DNA of 5,893 nucleotides from positions 1-5,893 of the forward strand of contig CANQKL010000106.1 in NCBI GenBank assembly GCA_947624455.1. The letters are read 5' to 3'. The DNA comes from an uncultured Clostridia bacterium. GTDB lineage: Bacteria > Bacillota > Clostridia > UMGS1883. This document shows, one piece after another, positions 1 to 5,797 of this stretch. Both the position numbers and the translations under genes were made by a program. Below the pieces are notes generated by a model, which saw only the letters and a program-made list of their open reading frames with translations, searched no databases and had not been told where the DNA came from. How positions within the stretch are numbered: position 1 is the stretch's first letter; each line of letters starts with the position of its first letter.

Positions 1-3
1 TCT

Positions 4-1293
4 TTATAACGTCCCGGCCTCGGGGGTGGTTATTTTTTTGCCGCGGATGATGGAGCAGATAAGGATGTTAGGCTTCAAATTCAGATCCATGAGAGGAACG
101 TTCAGGTAGTGTCCCTTGGCGTTTTCAGAAACCTTGAATTCCAGCGCCTCAACTCGGTCGTCCATCATCCTGTACAGAGTTTCCACATTGCTGCCCATGG
201 AGTTTTGCATGGAGCGCACATAGCTGCTTATGAATTGGGACGTAATGCGTTTGGGACAGATCACCGCGCCGATGGGCAGCTCCCGAACCACTTCCTCAAA
301 GGCTATCTTGCTTATCTTGGTTATGCACTTTGCGGCGGAGACCTTGTGGGCGTAAAGAGAGAGAAGTATGTTTTCCTCGTCTATGCCCGTCAGTGAAACG
401 AGGGCGTCGGCGTTGGTAATGCCCTCCTCCTTCAGCAGCTCCTGATCCGAGGAGTCGCCGTTGATTATCATGGCCTCGGGCAGCAGCATACTCAATTCTT
501 CGCACCTGGGGCGGCTGATCTCCATTATCTTTACGGCTATGCCGGATCTGATGAGCATACGGGCGAGGTAGTAGGATATGTTCCCTCCGCCAGCTATCAT
601 AACGTTCCTTATGGGCTTGGCCTTAATGCCTATTTTGTTCAGCACGCCCCTCAGTTCGTTTATGGGGAGGATGACCGAAATACGGTCCCCAGCCTTGAGC
701 ATTGTGTCGCCGTTGGGGATGATTATATCGTCTCCGCTCTCGACTATGCAGACCAGCAGGTTGACCTTTATGGTCTTTTCCACCTCGCTCAGCTTTAGCC
801 CGTCAAGCACCGAGCCTTCGGGAATTTCCAGCCGCAGCAGGTTCACCCTTCCCTTGGCGAAGCTGTCCACGTCCAGGGCCGAGGGAACCTGGATGAGGTT
901 GTATATATTGGCCGCGGCGGCTATTTCGGGATTTATGGCCATGGATAGGCCCAATTCCTCTTTTATAAATTCTATCTCATTATAATGCTCCGGATTCCTT
1001 ACCCGAGCGATGGTATGACAGTCGCCGGCCTTTTTTGCGATGAGGCAGCTTAGCAGGCTCGTTTCGTCGGTGTCAGTAACGGCTATTAGCAGATCGGCGT
1101 CCTCTATGCCCGCGTCCAGCTGCGTGTGATAGCTGGTGCCGTTGCCTACGATGCCTTGAATATCCAGGGATGACACGGCTGAATCAACGTGCTTGGAATC
1201 AGTGTCTATCAGCGTAATTTCGTGATCCTCGCTGCTTAACTGGGCGGCCAGAGTCATGCCGACCTTGCCGCCTCCAACGATAATAATGTTCAT
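4..1293 (-). CDS. trkA: Trk-type potassium uptake regulatory protein TrkA (two RCK modules, short C-terminus)
   Basis: Cytoplasmic NAD(H)-binding regulatory subunit that gates a TrkH/KtrB-type K+ channel in the membrane. The 429-residue protein shows the family's two-module layout. The first RCK_N Rossmann fold is at about 1-120, with GGGKVG at 7-12, an acidic residue ending beta-2 (D30) and GNGTS at 50-54. The first RCK_C is at about 139-214 and ends IIIPNGDTMLKAGD. The second RCK_N starts near 229 with GGGNIS at 235-240, and the second RCK_C is at about 365-429. The start was chosen at the second of two adjacent ATGs because the AGGAG at 1301-1305 lies 7 nt from it but only 4 nt from the ATG at 1296. 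The second RCK_C stops at ITTPEAGTL, just where the first copy continues KAGDRISVIL, so 15-20 residues seem missing. The partner channel gene is not in the window. The family call is firm; whether the short end is natural is open. Confidence 0.93.
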   Translation of the reverse strand: MNIIIVGGGKVGMTLAAQLSSEDHEITLIDTDSKHVDSAVSSLDIQGIVGNGTSYHTQLDAGIEDADLLIAVTDTDETSLLSCLIAKKAGDCHTIARVRNPEHYNEIEFIKEELGLSMAINPEIAAAANIYNLIQVPSALDVDSFAKGRVNLLRLEIPEGSVLDGLKLSEVEKTIKVNLLVCIVESGDDIIIPNGDTMLKAGDRISVILPINELRGVLNKIGIKAKPIRNVMIAGGGNISYYLARMLIRSGIAVKIMEISRPRCEELSMLLPEAMIINGDSSDQELLKEEGITNADALVSLTGIDEENILLSLYAHKVSAAKCITKISKIAFEEVVRELPIGAVICPKRITSQFISSYVRSMQNSMGSNVETLYRMMDDRVEALEFKVSENAKGHYLNVPLMDLNLKPNILICSIIRGKKITTPEAGTL

Positions 1294-1314
1294 CATATCA
1301 CTCCTATGAAACCT

Positions 1315-1343
1315 ATTCTATCACACTGACCCGAAAAAATCAA
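1315..1343 (-). promoter_or_regulatory. Probable sigma-A promoter of trkA
   Basis: On the minus strand, TTGATT (1343-1338) is followed by 17 nt and TAGAAT (1320-1315), with TG one base before the -10 (extended -10). The predicted start is near 1308. That leaves a leader of only about 15 nt, with the AGGAG almost at its 5' end. It lies in the 66-nt gap after hydE and suggests trkA is transcribed independently, although no good hydE terminator is visible and read-through is possible. Confidence 0.6.
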
Positions 1344-1359
1344 GATATAGAGTAAAAAT

Positions 1360-2379
1360 TTACTGCCTTTTAACGTCTCCCCGATCCGTCACGACCCGGT
1401 ATCCGGCGCTCACTATCCTTCTTTCCAGACAGGAGCGACATTCAGCGGCTTCCTCGCCGGTGCATATCTTATTGTCGTACAGCTCGTAGAGCTTGCGCAC
1501 CCGAACGGGGGAAAGATTGGGCATGACCACGTTTGCGCCAGCTTTAAGCCCCAATTCACGGCCCTGTGGATGAATGGTACCCAGGGCTGTGGTGGAGGGT
1601 ATGAGCGCGTAGGGGAACATGAGCCTGAGAATCGCTATCATCCTGAGAGTGAGCTTTAGAGAACCGCCGGTAAAGTCGCGAAAGGGCGTGTCCTTGTGGG
1701 GGATGAAAGGCCCAATGCCTATCATGTCGGGGCTAAGCTCCTGCAAAAACCGCAGATCCTCAACCAGATTTTGCGCACTCTGCCACGGAGAGCCGACCAT
1801 GAAGCCGCTGCCCACCTGATAGCCCAGCTCCTTTAGGGCAAATAGACAGTCTTTACGGTGACGGAGGCTCATTTCAGCCGGATGGAGCCGGGCGTAATGG
1901 GCCTCGTTGGCAGTCTCATGACGCAGGAGATAGCGATCCGCCCCCGCCCTGCGGTAGGCGGCGTAGCTCGCCCTTCCCTTTTCGCCTAAAGAAAGGGTAA
2001 CCGCGCAGTCGGGAAATTTTTCTTTTATATCGCCGACGACCTGACAGATCAGGCTGTCGGTATAGTACGGATCCTCTCCGCCCTGAAGCACAAAGGTGCG
2101 AAAGCCCAGGGCGTACCCGTTTTCGCAGCAGCCGAGTATGTCCTCCTTGGTCAGGCGGTAACGGGCCAAAGCCCCGTTGCTCCGGCGTATGCCGCAGTAT
2201 AAGCAGTCGTTTTTGCAGACATTGCATATTTCTATAAGGCCCCGAAGGTACACGTCGGCGCCGTAATGCTCTCTGCGCGTCCGGTCAGCCTCCGCGACGA
2301 GGTCGGCGTCATAGGCGTCGGAGCTTATTATTTCAGCCAGTTCACTGTCGGAAAGGGCCGCGATACCGGTAATATTCAT
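1360..2379 (-). CDS. hydE: [FeFe]-hydrogenase H-cluster maturation radical SAM protein HydE
   Basis: Radical SAM enzyme that works with HydF and HydG to build the diiron subcluster of [FeFe] hydrogenase; cytoplasmic. The 339 residues are near the usual length. The radical SAM [4Fe-4S] motif is C55-x3-C59-x2-C62, followed by GIRRSN as in HydE. LQGGEDPYY (98-106) is the SAM-binding GGE region, with RHETAN at 153-158 and STTALGT at 262-268, all typical of HydE. C306-x7-C314-x2-C317 near the C-terminus matches the accessory cluster site known from Thermotoga HydE. The ATG at 2379 was chosen because GGAG (2391-2388) lies 8 nt upstream and a promoter lies just beyond. A longer frame from a TTG at 2427 would begin inside the -35 box. 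PylB and BioB are relatives, but the RHETA, GGED and C-terminal cysteine signatures favour HydE. No hydF, hydG or hydrogenase gene is in the window. It is divergent from rex, so redox control is plausible. Confidence 0.92.
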   Translation of the reverse strand: MNITGIAALSDSELAEIISSDAYDADLVAEADRTRREHYGADVYLRGLIEICNVCKNDCLYCGIRRSNGALARYRLTKEDILGCCENGYALGFRTFVLQGGEDPYYTDSLICQVVGDIKEKFPDCAVTLSLGEKGRASYAAYRRAGADRYLLRHETANEAHYARLHPAEMSLRHRKDCLFALKELGYQVGSGFMVGSPWQSAQNLVEDLRFLQELSPDMIGIGPFIPHKDTPFRDFTGGSLKLTLRMIAILRLMFPYALIPSTTALGTIHPQGRELGLKAGANVVMPNLSPVRVRKLYELYDNKICTGEEAAECRSCLERRIVSAGYRVVTDRGDVKRQ

Positions 2380-2398
2380 ACTATCATCTCCACGAATG

Positions 2399-2427
2399 AT
2401 TATAGCACAGTGAATCGTGAAATGCAA
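2399..2427 (-). promoter_or_regulatory. Probable extended -10 promoter of hydE
   Basis: On the minus strand, a perfect TATAAT (2404-2399) is preceded by TGC, giving an extended -10 (TGnTATAAT). A weak -35, TTGCAT (2427-2422), lies 17 nt upstream. Initiation near 2392 would place the GGAG ribosome binding site at the very 5' end of a leader of about 13 nt. The Rex-like operator lies about 17 bp upstream of this -35, so it could affect hydE as well as rex, but it does not overlap the hydE core promoter. Confidence 0.65.
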
Positions 2428-2443
2428 GGGGCAGTATTAAAAC

Positions 2444-2464
2444 ATTGTTAAAAAACTTGACAAT
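2444..2464. promoter_or_regulatory. Candidate Rex operator overlapping the rex -35 box
   Basis: ATTGTTAA (2444-2451) and TTGACAAT (2457-2464) form an inverted repeat with one mismatched pair around a 5-nt centre. The known Rex consensus in Clostridia is TTGTTAA-N4-TTAACAA. Here both half sites are recognisable (the right one reads TTGACAA), but the centre is 5 nt instead of 4. The right half contains the rex -35 hexamer, so binding would block rex transcription, consistent with the usual autoregulation. The extra central base is a real departure from the consensus and lowers confidence. Confidence 0.55.
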
Positions 2465-2485
2465 ATGGAGATATTGTATTAAAAT
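2457..2485 (+). promoter_or_regulatory. Probable sigma-A promoter of the rex-cls unit
   Basis: A perfect -35 TTGACA (2457-2462) is followed by a 17-nt spacer and TAAAAT (2480-2485, five of six matches). The predicted start is near 2492, giving a leader of about 27 nt that carries the rex ribosome binding site. This is the strongest promoter match in the window. The -35 lies inside the candidate Rex operator, and the spacer is largely occupied by a second palindrome. Confidence 0.75.
2460..2477. repeat. Perfect 7-4-7 inverted repeat in the rex promoter spacer
   Basis: ACAATAT (2460-2466), GGAG, then ATATTGT (2471-2477): 14 of 14 arm bases pair. It begins inside the -35 hexamer and fills most of the gap to the -10, which is a classic operator position. 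Its 7-4-7 geometry equals that of the Rex consensus, but the arms run ACAATAT inward rather than TTGTTAA. It could be a separate regulator's site or a by-product of the AT-rich sequence. It lies upstream of the predicted start, so an RNA role is unlikely. Confidence 0.5.
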
Positions 2486-2518
2486 AGTTTTATTGATATT
2501 TCTCGCGGAGGTGGAATT

Positions 2519-3166
2519 ATGGCAAAAAACGTCCCGGAGGTAGTGGCCCGTCGGCTGCCCAGGTATTACAGATACCTGGGGGAGCAGCTGGAACGGGGAG
2601 TGGAGCGCATATCTTCCCGTACACTCAGCGAAATGATGAAGGTCACCGCTTCTCAAATAAGGCAGGACCTTAATTGCTTCGGCGGTTTCGGGCAACAGGG
2701 CTATGGCTATAATGTGTATGACCTCCATGAGAAGATAGGGGAGATACTGGGCTTGAATAACTGCTACCATATTATTGTGGTGGGAGCGGGCAACGTTGGC
2801 CGGGCCGTGGCCAACTATACGGGCTTCAGGAACAGGGGCTTTATGATAGAGGCGCTGTTCGACAACGACCCCCATCTTATCGGCGGCAGGATAAACGGCC
2901 TGCCGATACTGGACGCGGCCCAGCTCAGGGAGTACTGCGCCGTGCATAGGCCCCATATAGCGGCAATCGCCGTACCCCGTTCCGCGGCCGAGTCGGTGCT
3001 GACGGAGTTGGAGGAGTGCGGTATTTTGGGGATCTGGAACTTTTCCCACGCGGATCTCAACTGCAGGATCCCTGTTGAAACCGTACATATGTCGGACAGT
3101 CTTATGACTTTGAGTTACCGCATAAGCCACCGGACGCGCGACGACAACAAAGGGGATGAACAATGA
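2519..3166 (+). CDS. rex: Redox-sensing transcriptional repressor Rex
   Basis: Homodimeric repressor that binds DNA when NADH/NAD+ is low and releases it when NADH rises; in anaerobes it controls fermentation, hydrogenase and NADH-recycling genes. The 215 residues match the family length. An N-terminal winged helix (about 1-80) has RRLPRYYRYL (11-20), ISSRTLSEMMKVTASQIRQDL (31-51) and the conserved FGGFGQQGYGYNV (54-66). The C-terminal Rossmann domain has GAGNVG (89-94), FDNDP (114-118) ending beta-2 and GIWNFSHADL (171-180). The C-terminal helix MSDSLMTLSYRI (191-202) fits the domain-swapped arm of the dimer. GGAGGTGG lies 4-5 nt before the ATG. The gene is divergent from hydE and overlaps cls by 4 bp. 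A near-consensus promoter with a Rex-like operator immediately upstream points to autorepression. Nothing essential appears to be missing. Confidence 0.95.
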   Translation: MAKNVPEVVARRLPRYYRYLGEQLERGVERISSRTLSEMMKVTASQIRQDLNCFGGFGQQGYGYNVYDLHEKIGEILGLNNCYHIIVVGAGNVGRAVANYTGFRNRGFMIEALFDNDPHLIGGRINGLPILDAAQLREYCAVHRPHIAAIAVPRSAAESVLTELEECGILGIWNFSHADLNCRIPVETVHMSDSLMTLSYRISHRTRDDNKGDEQ

Positions 3167-4695
3167 GAAAGATCTTGAAAATATTTTTCAGCCAGACCTT
3201 GGTGGTCATTGTGCTTATGCTTGTACAGTTGGCGCTCATGATCTTTTCCGTGTTAAAGCTCCAGGAACATTCAAAGCTGGTGGGACTGATCTTCCTGGTC
3301 GTGACTGTGTTCGCAATGCTGCTGATAATTAACGGCAATAAAAATCCGGCCTATAAAATGTCATGGCTGATACCCATGATGATATTTCCTCTTTTCGGCG
3401 GCCTCATGTACTTGTTTGTCCAGAGCCAGGGCTTGACGCGGAAATTCTTTCAGCGAGTGAAGGACATTGATCGGAGACTTGCCTTGGCTCAGCCTAAAAA
3501 CCGCGAGATCATGGAGGAGATCAGGAATTTAGACCCTATGCGCTACGCGGCGGTAAATTACAGTAGCAACGACGATCTGGGCTACCGGGTTTATAAAAAT
3601 ACGGATGTAACATACTATCCTTTGGGCGAGCTGTGCTGGAAGGATATGCTTGAGGAGCTGGAAAAGGCTGAAAAGTATATTTATCTTGAATATTTCATAA
3701 TCGAAGCGGGCGAAATGTGGGACAGCGTGCTGGAAATACTCAAGCGCAAGGCGGCAGCCGGAGTAGATGTTCGGGTAATGTATGACGGCGTTGGCAGCCT
3801 TGTGCAGATGCCGAGAAAGTATCCGAAGGAAATGATGCGCTATGGTATCAAGTGCAAGGCTTTCGTCCCGCTGGTGCCGATACTTTCCACCATGCAAAAC
3901 AACCGGGATCACCGAAAGATAATGGCGATTGACGGAAAAGTTGCCTTTACGGGCGGAATCAACCTGGCCGACGAATACATTAATAAAAAGAACATTTACG
4001 GACACTGGAAGGATACCGCTGTCCGCCTTACCGGCGACGCGGCCTACGGCTTCGCTATGATTTTTCTCCAGATGTGGCAGATAACGGAAAAACAATCCGC
4101 CGTGCCCGAATATATAAAGCCCGAATGGAACTATGTAAGCCGCGAACAGGGCTATGTCATGCCCTTTGCGGACGTACCCAACGATGATGTTCAAATGGGC
4201 GAGTTCATATATATGGACATAATAAACAAGGCGCGCAGCTACATCCATATCATGACCCCCTATTTGATACTTGACCATGAAATGATGACGGCCCTTGTTA
4301 ACGCCGCCCGGGGAGGATTGGACGTCAAGATAATAATTCCCGCCGCGGCGGATCATTGGTACGCCTATTATGTGGCCCTGGACTATGCCCGTGAGCTTAT
4401 ACATGGAGGGGTCAAGGTCTATGAGTACAGCCCCGGCTTCATCCACGCCAAATCCTTTGTCAGCGACGACGAGCTGGCGGTGGTCGGCAGTATAAACTTG
4501 GACTACCGCAGCCTCTACCTTCACTTTGAGTGCGCGGCCTGGATGTACAAGAGTCCGGCGGTCAAGGATATTGTGGAGGATTTTGACGAAACCTTGAAGC
4601 AGTGCCGCATGATCACAGAGGAAATTTTGGATGCGCGCCCGCTGTGGAAACGGTTTGTCAGCGCGCTGCTCAGAATATTTGCTCCGCTCATGTAA
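3163..4695 (+). CDS. cls: Cardiolipin synthase, phospholipase D family, membrane-bound
   Basis: Joins two phosphatidylglycerol molecules into cardiolipin plus glycerol at the cytoplasmic membrane. The 510 residues are in the usual 480-515 range. The N-terminus has hydrophobic segments at about 8-33, 38-57 and 67-88 (two or three membrane spans, the PLDc_N region). Two HKD catalytic motifs follow: H250-x-K252-x4-D257 followed by GKVAFTGGIN, and H428-x-K430-x4-D435 followed by AVVGSINLDYRSLYLHFE. YEYSPGFIHAKSF (419-431) is typical of Firmicute Cls. The start ATG overlaps the rex stop as ATGA, with AGGGG at 3151-3155, 7 nt upstream, so translation is probably coupled to rex. No GC-rich terminator follows, only an AT-only palindrome near 4697-4716. 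Both catalytic motifs are intact. Another PLD-family phosphatidyltransferase is possible but less likely. Confidence 0.93.
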   Translation: MRKILKIFFSQTLVVIVLMLVQLALMIFSVLKLQEHSKLVGLIFLVVTVFAMLLIINGNKNPAYKMSWLIPMMIFPLFGGLMYLFVQSQGLTRKFFQRVKDIDRRLALAQPKNREIMEEIRNLDPMRYAAVNYSSNDDLGYRVYKNTDVTYYPLGELCWKDMLEELEKAEKYIYLEYFIIEAGEMWDSVLEILKRKAAAGVDVRVMYDGVGSLVQMPRKYPKEMMRYGIKCKAFVPLVPILSTMQNNRDHRKIMAIDGKVAFTGGINLADEYINKKNIYGHWKDTAVRLTGDAAYGFAMIFLQMWQITEKQSAVPEYIKPEWNYVSREQGYVMPFADVPNDDVQMGEFIYMDIINKARSYIHIMTPYLILDHEMMTALVNAARGGLDVKIIIPAAADHWYAYYVALDYARELIHGGVKVYEYSPGFIHAKSFVSDDELAVVGSINLDYRSLYLHFECAAWMYKSPAVKDIVEDFDETLKQCRMITEEILDARPLWKRFVSALLRIFAPLM

Positions 4696-4723
4696 ATTAT
4701 AATATATATTTTATAAAAAGGGC

Positions 4724-4752
4724 TTGCAATCGGGAAATATTTATGCTATAAT
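4724..4752 (+). promoter_or_regulatory. Probable sigma-A promoter of ruvX
   Basis: TTGCAA (4724-4729), a 17-nt spacer, then a perfect TATAAT (4747-4752) preceded by TGC (extended -10). The predicted start near 4759 gives a leader of about 22 nt containing AAGGA at 4768-4772. This separates ruvX from the rex-cls unit. It also argues against a start at the TTG at 4724, which is itself part of the -35 box. Confidence 0.75.
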
Positions 4753-4780
4753 GATTGTAGCAAGGGAAAGGACGAGTGAG

Positions 4781-5197
4781 ATGAGAGTTCTCGGACTTGA
4801 CTACGGCGAAGCGCGGATAGGGCTGGCTGTCAGCGATGTGTTCGGGATCGTCGCCACCCCGCTTGAGACCGTTTGCGAAAAGGACCGTGACCGGCAGCTC
4901 AGAGCTGTGGCCCAGGTCGCTAAAGAAAAACAGGTTGAAAAGTTAGTGTTCGGACATCCTAAGCGGATGGACGGCAGTATCGGCCACAGAGCCGAATATA
5001 CGGAAGCCTTTGCCAAGGACCTGTCGGAGATGACCGGCCTGCCATATGAGCTTTGGGACGAGCGTTTTTCCAGTACGGAGGCCCACCGTCTTTTGGAAGA
5101 GGGCGGCGTTAGTGGGAAAAAGCGTAAGACCAAGGTCGATAAAATCGCGGCGGTCCTTATATTGCAGGGATGGCTGAACCTGCACCCTGGCGGATGA
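4781..5197 (+). CDS. ruvX: Holliday junction resolvase-like protein RuvX/YqgF (pre-16S rRNA nuclease)
   Basis: RNase H-fold nuclease of the YqgF family. It is annotated as a putative Holliday junction resolvase and implicated in 16S rRNA 5'-end maturation in E. coli; the protein is cytoplasmic. The 138 residues match the usual 135-150. Visible motifs are LGLDYGEARIGLAVSD (4-19, acidic D7), FGHPKRMDGSIG (57-68, corresponding to the usual GLPxxMDGS block), WDERFSS (92-98, D93 and E94) and KVDKIAAVLILQGWL (118-132, D120). The three acidic positions expected for metal binding are present. The ATG at 4781 was chosen because AAGGA lies 8 nt upstream, the conserved domain starts at residue 2, and the promoter lies just before it. 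In many Firmicutes ruvX sits between ireB and a DUF1292 gene. The DUF1292 neighbour is kept here, but ireB is not upstream. Confidence 0.93.
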   Translation: MRVLGLDYGEARIGLAVSDVFGIVATPLETVCEKDRDRQLRAVAQVAKEKQVEKLVFGHPKRMDGSIGHRAEYTEAFAKDLSEMTGLPYELWDERFSSTEAHRLLEEGGVSGKKRKTKVDKIAAVLILQGWLNLHPGG

Positions 5198-5257
5198 ATC
5201 ATTTATAAGAGCCGGGGCATAATATCAGTTGTAAATCGAGCGAAGGAGGTAAGTCCC

Positions 5258-5536
5258 ATGGACAGTTCCATGAATGAAGAACCGAAGGACCTCATAGAGG
5301 AGGTCGAGGAGGATTTTGAACTCCTTGACACCGTGGAATACGAGGGCGAGCTTTACTTCATGCTTGTTCCCGCCACCGAGGGAGACGAGGTGGACGGCGA
5401 GGTGTTCATTATGAAACGCGTAGTGGACGAGGGCGGCGAAGAAATGCTTGAAGCCGTTGAGGAGGACGAAATTTTCGACGCGGTTTACAATATATTCAAA
5501 GAAAACAACAAAGACGAATTTGAGTTTTTGGACTAA
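5258..5536 (+). CDS. DUF1292 family acidic protein (YrzB-like)
   Basis: Small Firmicute protein family of unknown function; B. subtilis YrzB is a member, and the gene commonly follows ruvX. The 92 residues are strikingly acidic (34 Asp or Glu, 37%). The DUF1292 core spans about 17-90, with FELLDTVEYEGELYFMLVP (20-38) and later EVFIMKRVVDE (48-58), which match the family's beta-strand pattern of a short query strand, a Y-containing strand and a V-I-K/R strand. No membrane segment, signal peptide or cysteine is seen. A near-perfect AAGGAGGT (5243-5250) lies 7 nt before the ATG at 5258, which decides the start over the Met at 5270. It follows ruvX by 60 nt with no terminator, so co-transcription is likely. 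Function is not inferred. Confidence 0.87.
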   Translation: MDSSMNEEPKDLIEEVEEDFELLDTVEYEGELYFMLVPATEGDEVDGEVFIMKRVVDEGGEEMLEAVEEDEIFDAVYNIFKENNKDEFEFLD

Positions 5537-5563
5537 AAATTTTAATTTTGCGATTAACCCTGC

Positions 5564-5753
5564 GGTGTGCGCAATGATGGAATTAATTTAACCAACACAA
5601 ATTTAACGGGAGTTTGATAGGGCTGTGGCGTGCATGCCTGCACCGCTGGCGGTTTACCGCCGCCGTAGTAGGAAGCCCAGGAGCAGTTCTGATTTCACCC
5701 ACCTGCATGAGCAGGTTAAATACTCTCCATCGTAAAACGGCATTGCGGGGACC
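5564..5753 (+). ncRNA. ssrS: Candidate 6S RNA (SsrS)
   Basis: 6S RNA binds the sigma-70/A RNA polymerase holoenzyme by mimicking an open promoter. I see a long-range closing stem: GGT (5564-5566) with ACC (5751-5753), a 3x3 internal loop, then CGCAATG (5570-5576) with CATTGCG (5741-5747). Inside it, GGGCT (5620-5624) pairs with AGCCC (5674-5678), enclosing hairpins GTGCA/TGCAC (5630-5643) and GGCGG/CCGCC (5648-5661). A further hairpin ACCTGC/GCAGGT lies at 5701-5716. GGCTGTGG, GGAAGCC and TTTCACCC followed by a hairpin resemble conserved blocks of 6S RNA as I remember them. The span of about 190 nt fits the family, and a strong terminator follows 13 nt later. The upstream promoter is weak (TTGGAC at 5528, GATTAA at 5552, 18-nt gap), so the 5' end is uncertain. 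It lacks the SRP GGAAGCAGCC motif and RNase P core motifs. A different structured RNA remains possible. Confidence 0.68.
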
Positions 5754-5766
5754 AAGTAAAAACAGT

Positions 5767-5796
5767 CCGCCGCCGGTTATCCGGCGGCGGTTTTTT
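5767..5796 (+). terminator. Strong rho-independent terminator
   Basis: CCGCCGCCGG (5767-5776), loop TTAT, then CCGGCGGCGG (5781-5790) forms a perfect 10-bp GC-only stem, followed directly by six T residues (5791-5796). It lies 13 nt after the candidate 6S RNA closing stem. It is the only clear intrinsic terminator in the window and would also end any read-through from ruvX-DUF1292. Confidence 0.95.
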
Positions 5797-5797
5797 G

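Noticed and set aside
1351..1364. AGTAAA/TTTACT palindrome at the end of hydE as a terminator
   Set aside because: It is AT-only with a 2-nt loop and overlaps the hydE stop. The T-rich stretch follows about 10 nt later rather than directly, so it is too weak to call.
2380..2427. Longer N-terminus for HydE from the TTG at 2427
   Set aside because: The extension would start inside the hydE -35 box and contain the -10, and it lacks a ribosome binding site. The ATG at 2379 has GGAG at good spacing.
3529..4524. Long antisense open frame opposite cls
   Set aside because: It is a shadow of the cls coding frame: no family signature is visible, and cls has both HKD motifs intact on the other strand.
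4697..4716. TTATAA...TTATAA palindrome after cls as a terminator
   Set aside because: The stem has no G or C and no T-run follows. More likely just AT-rich DNA upstream of the ruvX promoter.
4724..4780. Longer N-terminus for RuvX from the TTG at 4724
   Set aside because: The extension overlaps a full -35/-10 promoter. The YqgF domain begins right after the ATG at 4781.
5198..5257. Separate promoter for the DUF1292 gene (CATAAT at 5218)
   Set aside because: No acceptable -35 lies 16-18 nt upstream, so co-transcription with ruvX is the simpler reading.
5664..5690. SRP RNA, because of the GGAAGC string
   Set aside because: The SRP apical loop requires GGAAGCAGCC in a defined hairpin. Here the string continues CCAGGAG and pairs as AGCCC with GGGCT.
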